From assembly GCA_009885825.1 (NCBI GenBank), contig VFJY01000069.1:1-39817 (forward strand): a stretch of 39,817 nucleotides of DNA. Direction: 5' to 3'. The notes beneath the pieces are model-generated. The model did not search any database, was not told the DNA's origin, and saw only the letters and a program-made list of their open reading frames with translations. Every line of letters begins with the position of its first letter. Within the stretch, counting starts at the first letter, position 1. The position numbers and the translations under genes were made by a program. Shown piece by piece: positions 1-6,825 of this stretch. Origin of the DNA: Rhodobiaceae bacterium (GTDB lineage: Bacteria; Pseudomonadota; Alphaproteobacteria; Rhizobiales; Aestuariivirgaceae).

Positions 1-40
1 CCAACACTATCGCCTCAAAATCACGACCAAATTGCGAAAA

Positions 41-117
41 TGGTCGGAGTGAGAGGATTCGAACCTCCGACCCCCTGCTCCCGAAGCAGGTGCGCTACCA
101 GGCTGCGCTACACTCCG
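41..117 (-). tRNA. tRNA-Pro (anticodon CGG)
   Basis: Read on the minus strand, the sequence folds as a full cloverleaf of 77 nt including an encoded CCA. The acceptor arm pairs CGGAGTG with CACTCCG, followed by discriminator A and CCA. The T-arm contains GGTTCGAATCC. The anticodon stem CCTGC/GCAGG encloses the loop TTCGGGA, giving anticodon CGG, which reads the proline codon CCG. It is transcribed divergently from the tRNA-Gln gene 86 bp away. Confidence 0.96.
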
Positions 118-203
118 CCAGTAGGACCTTTTATAGTCAGCCGGAATTGCCCACGCAAGCCGGTTGCAGGAACAACTTTGCTCGGCTATAGGGGCACCAG
201 CAT

Positions 204-278
204 TGGGGCGTCGCCAAGCGGTAAGGCAGCGGATTTTGATTCCGCCATACGGAGGTTCGATCCCTCCCGCCCCAGCCA
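204..278 (+). tRNA. tRNA-Gln (anticodon TTG)
   Basis: A 75-nt cloverleaf. The acceptor arm pairs TGGGGCG with CGCCCCA, then discriminator G and an encoded CCA. The anticodon stem GCGGA/TCCGC encloses TTTTGAT, giving anticodon TTG for glutamine. The T-arm contains GGTTCGATCC. Its 3' end faces a broken integrase gene on the opposite strand 75 bp downstream, so this gene is the likely former attachment site of an integrated element. Confidence 0.96.
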
Positions 279-353
279 TAATCTTCTGTTATGCTTGTGA
301 AATTCTGATCCGGTTTTCTGATGGCAGCGCGGGGTAGACACATTTTCAAAAGG

Positions 354-545
354 TCAGACAATCTTCGTTCGCCGTTTTGCCAGTTCATTATCGAAATTCC
401 GGATGACGGCGGTGAGCCGCTCACGTTTTTCGGCCCGTCTTGAATAGTGGCGCGCCCTCTCGATGGTCTGCGGCCCGCGCATGTCAGCAATGGTGCGTTC
501 GTCGCATCCCATCCCGGCAGGAATTGCCGCCATTGCGCTCTTCGC
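354..545 (-). pseudogene. C-terminal remnant of a tyrosine recombinase (phage/island integrase)
   Basis: A minus-strand frame ending at a TGA (354-356) reads about 60 residues typical of the end of rhizobial site-specific integrases: MGCDERTIAD, then ARHYSRRA with the catalytic tyrosine, then a basic tail ending AKRRTKIV. The HxLR and other upstream catalytic boxes are not found in any frame above about position 545, and no credible start is present. The gene is therefore a 5'-truncated, decayed relic. Such integrases cut and rejoin DNA at tRNA 3' ends, and this one sits directly downstream of tRNA-Gln in the expected orientation. The family call rests on motif resemblance only. Confidence 0.62.
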
Positions 546-815
546 TGGTAGGGAGAGCGCTTTCCAGCCGGGAAAACGCCACGGAGTTTGGCCCTTCTGA
601 CTGTTTGCTCACGCGAAATACCGCTCGTATGTATGAGGTTTTTCACGTTTGGAGGCAGGTATGTTAATGCATCAATTCTTTTGCCCTTGCCGCAGCAGAA
701 GCGCCATTCGATAGCATCAAGGCGGGCGTCACGGGCAGGCAAGGCGGCTGCGAAGGCATTCAGGGTCACCTGAATGTAAAGCTGGGTCAGGTTGTACAAT
801 GAAAGGCCATCGCGA
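546..815. other. Gene-free stretch between integrase remnant and aldolase gene
   Basis: I recognise no gene here. A long open minus-strand frame passes through it, but that frame also runs across the integrase remnant in a different phase and antisense to tRNA-Gln, so it is unlikely to be real. The stretch is probably decayed DNA from the former integrated element plus the upstream region of the aldolase gene. No clear promoter was seen. AAAGG at 802-806 is a plausible ribosome binding site for the ATG at 816. Confidence 0.5.
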
Positions 816-1634
816 ATGATCCCCAATGGCATCCGTCATAAATGGGTTGAAGGAAAACCCGTCATCAATGGCTGGCTGTCCATTGCGTCGCCCTTTGTGG
901 CTGAAATCATGGCGGCGCAAGGCTACGACTCTGTCACAATTGACCTGCAACACGGCTTTGTTGGCTATGAAGTAGCGACTTCAATGTTGCAAGCCTTGCG
1001 CGCCAGTGGTGTGACGCCCATGGTGCGTGTGCCTTGGCTGGATCCGGGCGACATCATGAAAGCGCTGGATGCGGGTGCCTATGGCATCATCTGCCCCATG
1101 ATCAATTCGCGCGAGGAGGCGGAACGGCTGGCGTCCTACATGCGTTATCCGCCCCACGGTGTGCGGTCATTTGGACCAACGCGCGCGCTGTTTTCCGCCG
1201 GAAGCGATTACGGCCAGCATGCCGACAAGGAAGTGCTGTGCTTGGCCATGATCGAAACGGCCGAGGCAATGAAGAACCTGGAGGCCATCTTGTCCACGCC
1301 CGGCCTGGACGGGGTCTATATCGGACCCGCTGATTTGACCTTGGGGCTCACGGGCAGGCGCTATGCGACAGGATTTGACCGGGAAGAACCAGAAATGGTT
1401 GAGGCCATCCGGAAAGTGCTGGAAAAATCCCATGCGGCGGGCGTTCGCGCGGCGTTGCATTGCGGAACGCTGGCCTATGCCGCGAAGGCCGTTGGCTGGG
1501 GCTTTGACCTTGTGACAATTTCGAATGACGTGCGCATGCTGGCTGGTGCAGCGCAGGCAAGCGTTGCTGCGGCACGGCAGTTGATTGATAGCCAGCAACC
1601 CGGGAAACCGGCAACCCCGGGCAGCGGATATTGA
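816..1634 (+). CDS. HpcH/HpaI-family class II aldolase
   Basis: This 272-residue protein belongs to the divalent-metal pyruvate aldolases that cleave 4-hydroxy-2-oxo acids to pyruvate (or a related oxo acid) and an aldehyde in the cytoplasm. The family active-site set is visible: His46 in DLQHG, Arg71 in MVRVPW, Glu147 in MIET and Asp173 in GPADLTLGL. It spans the normal family length of about 250-270. I chose ATG 816 over TTG 792 because AAAGG lies 9 nt upstream of it. The next gene begins one base after the stop, so the two are co-transcribed and probably act in sequence. Likely natural substrates are deoxy-keto-aldarate-type compounds (as for GarL/HpaI), but the substrate cannot be read from the sequence. 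Confidence 0.88.
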   Translation: MIPNGIRHKWVEGKPVINGWLSIASPFVAEIMAAQGYDSVTIDLQHGFVGYEVATSMLQALRASGVTPMVRVPWLDPGDIMKALDAGAYGIICPMINSREEAERLASYMRYPPHGVRSFGPTRALFSAGSDYGQHADKEVLCLAMIETAEAMKNLEAILSTPGLDGVYIGPADLTLGLTGRRYATGFDREEPEMVEAIRKVLEKSHAAGVRAALHCGTLAYAAKAVGWGFDLVTISNDVRMLAGAAQASVAAARQLIDSQQPGKPATPGSGY

Positions 1635-1635
1635 A

Positions 1636-2610
1636 ATGCCCCATGTTCTTGTAGCAGGGCGCATCCATGCCTCAGGCGTTGCGCTCCTGAAGTCGACCAG
1701 CGGATTCAGCTGTGATCTGGTGGATGAGGTATCAATCGAATCTTATGTGCGTTTGATCGGAAAAGCAGACGCGCTTCTGCTGCGCACCCAGCCATTGACG
1801 GCAGAAATCCTGGCCAAGGCCCCACAGCTTAAAATCGTTTCGCGCCATGGCGTAGGTTACGACGCTGTTGATATGGCGGCCTTGAACGCGCGCCAAATAC
1901 CATTGGCCATCGTCGGTGATGTAAATTCGCGGTCGGTGGCCGAGCATACGCTGATGCTGATGCTTTCAGCGGCGCGGCGCGTCGTCGCCAATGATATGGC
2001 ATCGCGCACTGGCAAATGGAATGAACGCAACAGCTTTTCTTCGGTCGAGCTGGACGGCAAGCAGCTTTTGCTTTTTGGCTTTGGCCGTATCGGCAAAGCC
2101 GTCGCCAGGCTTGCGCAGGCCTTTGGCATGCGGGTGGCGGCCCATGATCCCAATGTGCCCGAAGAGGCCATGGCTGCGGCGGGGATTCAATATGTTGGCG
2201 ATGCCCGCGACGGTTTGAAAGAGGCGGACTTTCTATCGGTCCATATCCCGGCGGTTTCAGGCACCGCCATCATTGGCAAAGAGCAGCTCGCGCTGATGAA
2301 GCCCAGCGCCATTTTGATCAACACGGCGCGTGGCGGCCTGATCGACGAACTTGCCCTTGATGCCGCCTTGCGGGCGGGCCAGGTTGCAGGCGCGGGCCTC
2401 GACGTCTTCGTTGAAGAGCCGCCTTTGCCCAGCCATCCGCTTTTGAGCAATGTGAAAGTCACCATCAGCCCGCACGCGGCAGGACTTACCAGGGAATGCG
2501 CCGAGCGCATGTCGATCATGTCAATCCAGAACATCATCGATTTTTTCAGCGGAACAACCAATCCCGCCTTGATCGTCAATGCGCGCGAGGTCGGTGTGGC
2601 GCGACCATGA
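1636..2610 (+). CDS. D-2-hydroxyacid dehydrogenase (phosphoglycerate dehydrogenase-like)
   Basis: A 324-residue NAD(P)-dependent D-isomer-specific 2-hydroxyacid dehydrogenase, reducing a 2-oxo acid or oxidising a 2-hydroxy acid. The Rossmann motif GFGRIG spans residues 148-153, and Asp171 after the second strand suggests NAD preference. The catalytic set is Arg232 (NTARGG), Glu261 (FVEEPP) and His280 (SPHAAG). There is no ACT or regulatory C-terminal domain, unlike biosynthetic SerA, so a catabolic role (hydroxypyruvate, glyoxylate or tartronate-semialdehyde type) is more likely. The ATG at 1636 lies one base after the aldolase stop, and an upstream in-frame start at 1585 would overlap the aldolase. 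I infer that it handles a product of that aldolase. Confidence 0.85.
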   Translation: MPHVLVAGRIHASGVALLKSTSGFSCDLVDEVSIESYVRLIGKADALLLRTQPLTAEILAKAPQLKIVSRHGVGYDAVDMAALNARQIPLAIVGDVNSRSVAEHTLMLMLSAARRVVANDMASRTGKWNERNSFSSVELDGKQLLLFGFGRIGKAVARLAQAFGMRVAAHDPNVPEEAMAAAGIQYVGDARDGLKEADFLSVHIPAVSGTAIIGKEQLALMKPSAILINTARGGLIDELALDAALRAGQVAGAGLDVFVEEPPLPSHPLLSNVKVTISPHAAGLTRECAERMSIMSIQNIIDFFSGTTNPALIVNAREVGVARP

Positions 2611-2673
2611 GGTCTGACTGGTGCAATTGTCGAAAAGCCGCGCCAAATGATGGTTTTACTCATGCAGTACGGC

Positions 2674-2702
2674 TTGTTTGATGTTTGATTGTGCAATAGA
2701 AA
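2674..2702 (+). promoter_or_regulatory. Candidate promoter with tandem heptamer upstream of iolD
   Basis: The 132-bp gap before iolD holds TTGTTT (2674-2679), a 17-nt spacer and TAGAAA (2697-2702), a weak but correctly spaced sigma-70-like pair. TGTTTGA is repeated head-to-tail at 2675-2681 and 2682-2688, overlapping the -35 element, which is a sensible place for a regulator to bind. This is pattern inspection only. Confidence 0.3.
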
Positions 2703-2742
2703 TTTAAGGCTGCGCCGATCAGGTGCAACAGGAGTGAAAATC

Positions 2743-4584
2743 ATGTCCACAGTTCGCTTGACAATGGCGCAAGGCCTGGTGCGCTATCTCTGCAACCAGT
2801 TCACGACTGTTGATGGCAAGGAGGTTCCGCTTTTTCCCGGTGTGTTCGCGATCTTCGGCCATGGCAATGTGACGTGTCTTTCGGAAGCACTGGAAGCGGC
2901 GAAGGACATCCTCCCCACATGGCGCGGCCAGAATGAACAATCCATGGCGCTTGCCGCTATCGGATTTGCCAAGGCCAAGCGCCGCCGCCAAATCATGGTG
3001 GCATCGTCTTCAATCGGGCCGGGGGCCCTCAACATGGTGACGGCGGCGGGTGTGGCCCACGCCAACCGCCTGCCCATTCTCATCTTGTCAGGTGACACAT
3101 TCGTAAACAGGCGTCCTGATCCCGTCATGCAGCAAGTGGAGCATTACGGTGATCCCACCATCAATGTGAATGATGCCTTCAAGGCGGTGACGCGCTATTG
3201 GGACCGCATCGTGCACCCCGAGCAAATTATCTCATCGCTTCCGCAGGCCGTTGCCGCCATGCTTGATTCCGCCGATTGCGGCCCCGCATTTATAGCACTG
3301 CCGCAGGATATTCAGGAAGTGGCCTGCGACTATCCGCAAGCCTTCTTCACCAAGACTGTTCATGAAATTCCGCGGCCCCGCGCTGACCGCAATAGCCTGG
3401 CAAAGGCTGTGGCGCTTCTCAAAAGCGCCAAGCGCCCCTTGATCATTTCCGGTGGCGGCACACGCTATTCCGGCGCAGAGGAAGCGGTGGCGCGGTTCGC
3501 GCTTGATTGCGGCATTCCCATCACGGAAACCATCGCGGGCAAGGGCGCGGTTGTCCATACACATCCGGCCTATGCCGGTCCAGTTGGCATTGTGGGCTCG
3601 ACGTCAGCCAATGCGCTGGCCGCCGAAGCCGATGTGATCCTTGCCATTGGCACGCGGTTGATGGATTTCACCACAGGTTCGTGGACCTGCTTTAAACACG
3701 ATGCGAAATTCATCTCGGTCAACGCCGCGCGCTGGGACGCCACCAAGCACCGCGCCCTTGCCGTTGTTGGAGATGCCAGGGAAACAGTCGAAGAACTGGC
3801 TACTGCCATGAAGGGTTGGAAAGCCGATGTCGGCTGGACCGCGAAATTCAAGGATCTTTTCGCCGACTGGAACAAGGCGCTGGACGGCTATCAGAAACCC
3901 ACCAACGCGCCAGTGCCCACCTATGCGCAAGTTGTGGGCGTGGTGAATGCCAAAGCCGGTGAGCGCGATTATGTGATCACGGCGGCGGGTGGTCTTCCCG
4001 GCGAGTTGATGAAAAACTGGCGGGTCAAATCCACCAATTCCTTCGATGTCGAGTTCGGCTTCTCCTGCATGGGCTATGAGATTGCTGGGGGCTGGGGCGC
4101 GGCCATGGCCGACCCGACGCGCCAGACCATCGTCATGGTGGGCGACGGCACCTACATGATGATGAACTCCGACATCTATTCCACCGTCCTCACGGGCCAC
4201 AAGATGATCGTTGTCGTCTGCGACAACGGTGGATACGCGGTGATCAACCGCTTGCAGAATTTCAAGGGGGGCGCTTCCTTCAATAACCTCATCAAGGATT
4301 GCAAGGTCAAGGAGGCATTCGGTGTCGATTTTGCCAAGCATGCGGAATCCATGGGCGCGCTGGCGCGCAAAGTGGAAAGCCTCGCTGAGCTGGAACAGGC
4401 GCTGGACTGGGCCAAAACGACAGATCGCACGACGGTCATCACCATCGTGTCAGATGCTTTCGCCTGGACGCCGGGGGATGCCTTGTGGGATGTGGGCGTG
4501 CCAACTATAAGCCAGCGCGAAAGTGTGCGCGAGGCCGCCAAATATCAGGCTGATGTGCGCTCGAAACAGCGCGTTGGCGTGTAA
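2743..4584 (+). CDS. iolD: 3D-(3,5/4)-trihydroxycyclohexane-1,2-dione hydrolase
   Basis: IolD is a thiamine-diphosphate enzyme that opens the ring of 3D-trihydroxycyclohexane-1,2-dione to 5-deoxy-glucuronate in myo-inositol catabolism. The 613-residue protein has the three-domain acetolactate-synthase architecture. The N-terminal Pyr domain carries the ThDP-activating Glu65 (GQNEQSMA). A central domain follows, and the C-terminal PP domain has GDGTYMMMNSD (from about residue 467) with the Mg/ThDP-binding Asp and Asn. ATG 2743 is preceded by GGAG (2731-2734); an in-frame start at 2689 has no such site and would add a non-homologous extension. iolE follows after 15 bp and encodes the enzyme of the preceding step. 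Confidence 0.95.
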   Translation: MSTVRLTMAQGLVRYLCNQFTTVDGKEVPLFPGVFAIFGHGNVTCLSEALEAAKDILPTWRGQNEQSMALAAIGFAKAKRRRQIMVASSSIGPGALNMVTAAGVAHANRLPILILSGDTFVNRRPDPVMQQVEHYGDPTINVNDAFKAVTRYWDRIVHPEQIISSLPQAVAAMLDSADCGPAFIALPQDIQEVACDYPQAFFTKTVHEIPRPRADRNSLAKAVALLKSAKRPLIISGGGTRYSGAEEAVARFALDCGIPITETIAGKGAVVHTHPAYAGPVGIVGSTSANALAAEADVILAIGTRLMDFTTGSWTCFKHDAKFISVNAARWDATKHRALAVVGDARETVEELATAMKGWKADVGWTAKFKDLFADWNKALDGYQKPTNAPVPTYAQVVGVVNAKAGERDYVITAAGGLPGELMKNWRVKSTNSFDVEFGFSCMGYEIAGGWGAAMADPTRQTIVMVGDGTYMMMNSDIYSTVLTGHKMIVVVCDNGGYAVINRLQNFKGGASFNNLIKDCKVKEAFGVDFAKHAESMGALARKVESLAELEQALDWAKTTDRTTVITIVSDAFAWTPGDALWDVGVPTISQRESVREAAKYQADVRSKQRVGV

Positions 4585-4599
4585 CAACTGGAGAAAGAA

Positions 4600-5499
4600 A
4601 TGAAAGCGAAACTGGGCATGTCGCCAATCGCGTGGTGGAACGACGACTTGGTCGAATTGAGCGACGATGTTTCGCTGGAGGAGTGCCTGCGGCAATCGCG
4701 CAGCGCGGGCTTTACCGGCATGGAAATGGGCCGCCGCTTTCCGGCCGATCCTGCGGTCATGCTGCCTATTCTGAAACAAGCCGATGTGACCCTTTGCGGA
4801 GGCTGGTTTTCGGGTCGGCTTGTGGATGGCGACATTGCAGCCGAGAAGGATCGCATTCTTCCCATGATCGAACTTTTCAAGGCCGTCAACGCGCCATGCA
4901 TTGTCTATGGCGAAATTGCACGCAGCATCCAAGGCGACCGGACGAGGCCCCTGGCTACCAAGCCCAGGCTTTCCGAAGATGAAATGAAAGTCTATGGCCG
5001 CATGTTGACTGAATTTGGCGAATGGTGCGCAGGGCAGGGCATGCCATTGTCCTATCACCATCACATGGCGGCGGTCGTTGAGACAGAGCCAGAACTTGAT
5101 CTTTTCATGAAACATTCGGGCGAAGGAATTCCGCTGCTCTTTGATGCGGGCCACATGGCTTTTGCCGGGGGCAATGTGCTGCGCGTGATCGACAATCATC
5201 ACAGTCGCATCACCCATGTCCATGTGAAGGATGTGCGCATGGGTGTGATCAACAAGCTGGACCGCACCAGGCAGTCCTTTCTGGATGCCGTGGCGCTTGG
5301 CGCCTTCACGGTGCCGGGCGATGGCTCGCTGGATTTTGAGGCCATTGTCAAGAAATTCGCTGGCTATGGCTATGAAGGCTGGTTTGTGGTTGAGGCCGAG
5401 CAGGATCCGGTCAAATCACCACCCCTCAAAATGGCCCAGATTGGCCACCAGGAGCTGATGCGGGTCATGAGGGCTGCCGGCTATTCAGTTTTGGCATAG
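4600..5499 (+). CDS. iolE: Inosose dehydratase
   Basis: IolE dehydrates scyllo-inosose to the trione that IolD hydrolyses. At 299 residues it has the usual length and the TIM-barrel fold of the xylose-isomerase/AP-endonuclease-2 superfamily. The N-terminus reads LGMSPIAWWNDD, as in known IolE proteins. Metal-site segments are visible at YHHHMAAVVE, LLFDAGHMAF, THVHVKDVR and FVVEAEQDP. GGAGAAAG lies at the proper distance before the ATG. It is co-transcribed with iolD, and its stop codon is immediately followed by the ATG of a dehydrogenase gene. The order dehydratase, hydrolase and dehydrogenase supports an inositol role. Confidence 0.94.
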   Translation: MKAKLGMSPIAWWNDDLVELSDDVSLEECLRQSRSAGFTGMEMGRRFPADPAVMLPILKQADVTLCGGWFSGRLVDGDIAAEKDRILPMIELFKAVNAPCIVYGEIARSIQGDRTRPLATKPRLSEDEMKVYGRMLTEFGEWCAGQGMPLSYHHHMAAVVETEPELDLFMKHSGEGIPLLFDAGHMAFAGGNVLRVIDNHHSRITHVHVKDVRMGVINKLDRTRQSFLDAVALGAFTVPGDGSLDFEAIVKKFAGYGYEGWFVVEAEQDPVKSPPLKMAQIGHQELMRVMRAAGYSVLA

Positions 5500-6618
5500 A
5501 TGAAAAAACTCGGCATCGGCATTGTCGGCACCGGCTTCATGGGCAAGGCGCACGCCTTTGCCTACCGCGCGGCGCTGGCGGCTTTCCCGGATATTCCTGT
5601 TCCTGTTCTGCGCATGATTGCCGATGCCAACGCGCCATCCGCGGCAAAGGCTGCGGCGCAATTTGGTTTTGAAGCTTCGAGCGGCAACTGGCGCGATCTC
5701 GTCAACGATCCCGCCATCGATGTTGTGTCGATCACCACGCCAAACATCCTTCACAAGGAAATGGCGCTCGCGGCGATCGCCGCAGGAAAGCATGTGCACT
5801 GCGAAAAACCATTGGCGCCCTCCGTGGCTGAGGCCGAAGAGATGATGAAGGCCGCTGAAGCCAAAGGCATAGTCACGCAGGTGGGCTATAATTACATTAA
5901 AAACCCGTTGCTGAAACTGGCGCGGCAAATGGTTGAAGCCGGCGAGCTTGGCGACATCACTGGCTTTCGCGGCATCCACGCCGAAGACTATATGCACGAC
6001 CCCGATAGCCCCCACAGCTGGCGACTTGATCCTGTCGGCGGACCCGGTGTGGTCGCCGATCTTGGCAGCCATATCATCGGCATGGCTCGTTTTTTGCTGG
6101 GGCCTATTTCTGAAGTTAATGCCGAACTCGAGACAGTTGTGAAAAACCGGGCCGCATCGGCAGGTGCGACCGAGCGCAAGCAGGTGCTGGTTGACGATAT
6201 CGCGCGGCTGATGGTGCGCTTTGGCCGTGGCTGCGGCGGAATGATTGAGGCGAACTGGATCGCCACGGGCCGGAAAATGCAATTGGGTTTTGAACTGACA
6301 GGCAGCAAAGGCTCGCTGGTGTTCAGCCAGGAGCGCTTCAACGAAATGCAGTTCTACAAGGCGGGCGGTGACCCGCGCAACGGTTACACCCGCATCGAAG
6401 CGGGTCCGCAACACCCGCCCTACGGTCAGTTCTGCGTGGCTGCTGGCCATCAACTGGGCTTCAATGATCTCAAGACCATCGAGATAGCGGAATTCCTGGG
6501 CGCGGTTGGCGGTGGACAGGCGGCAGGCCCGGATTTCCGTGAAGCCTGGGAAATTCAGAAAGTTGTTGAAGCCGCCGTGCAGTCTTCAAGATCCCGCAGT
6601 TGGCGCAATGTATTGTAG
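5500..6618 (+). CDS. Gfo/Idh/MocA-family oxidoreductase, probable inositol dehydrogenase
   Basis: A 372-residue NAD(P)-dependent sugar or cyclitol dehydrogenase. The N-terminal Rossmann fold has GTGFMG (residues 10-15). The catalytic Lys103 lies in EKPLA, and the Asp187/His191 pair lies in ADLGSHI, the active-site signature of the family. The start ATG directly abuts the iolE stop codon with no clear ribosome binding site, implying translational coupling. Given the neighbours, the likely job is oxidising myo- or scyllo-inositol (or an epimer) to inosose, the substrate of IolE. Other members oxidise glucose, xylose or deoxy sugars, so the substrate is an inference from context. Confidence 0.85.
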   Translation: MKKLGIGIVGTGFMGKAHAFAYRAALAAFPDIPVPVLRMIADANAPSAAKAAAQFGFEASSGNWRDLVNDPAIDVVSITTPNILHKEMALAAIAAGKHVHCEKPLAPSVAEAEEMMKAAEAKGIVTQVGYNYIKNPLLKLARQMVEAGELGDITGFRGIHAEDYMHDPDSPHSWRLDPVGGPGVVADLGSHIIGMARFLLGPISEVNAELETVVKNRAASAGATERKQVLVDDIARLMVRFGRGCGGMIEANWIATGRKMQLGFELTGSKGSLVFSQERFNEMQFYKAGGDPRNGYTRIEAGPQHPPYGQFCVAAGHQLGFNDLKTIEIAEFLGAVGGGQAAGPDFREAWEIQKVVEAAVQSSRSRSWRNVL

Positions 6619-6812
6619 GTAGAATTGGCCCGTTTGGGATCTCGTGACGGGAATGCGTTTTGCCCTTTAATCTTGGCAGTGTCGGCTTTCATTTAACAAC
6701 GTCCGCTTTCTGAGAAATTCAACCAAAACTCTGTATGTCAAGGCGGATAGAATTAGCTTGCCCAACCCGAAATTGTCGTGTTGGCATTGTAACGAAACGT
6801 TTAATCACCCAC
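6619..6812 (+). promoter_or_regulatory. Promoter region of the glycogen operon, with AAACGTTT palindrome
   Basis: This gap separates the inositol genes from glgP. The perfect palindrome AAACGTTT (6795-6802) lies about 24 bp before the start, inside the looser repeat TAACGAAACGTTTA. A central CG with A/T-rich arms is typical of LacI-family operators. A weak stem CCCGT/ACGGG (6629-6633/6647-6651) followed by GCGTTTT could end the upstream transcript. I could not pick a convincing -35/-10 pair. Confidence 0.3.
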
Positions 6813-6817
6813 AGGAG
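6813..6817 (+). promoter_or_regulatory. Ribosome binding site deciding the glgP start
   Basis: AGGAG sits 8 nt before TTG 6826, which is the optimal spacing. GTG 6817 overlaps it and cannot use it, and ATG 6835 is 17 nt away. TTG 6826 is therefore preferred, although ATG 6835 cannot be excluded. Confidence 0.5.
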
Positions 6818-6825
6818 TGCTCAGG

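Noticed and set aside
137-832. Minus-strand open frame of 231 codons beside the aldolase gene
   Set aside because: It runs antisense through tRNA-Gln and over the integrase remnant in another phase, has no ribosome binding site and resembles no family I know.
3604-4341. 245-codon antisense frame within iolD
   Set aside because: Shadow of iolD; no start context or family resemblance.
6629-6651. CCCGT/ACGGG stem as a terminator after the inositol genes
   Set aside because: Only 5 bp with a 13-nt loop and a displaced T-run; too weak to list on its own.
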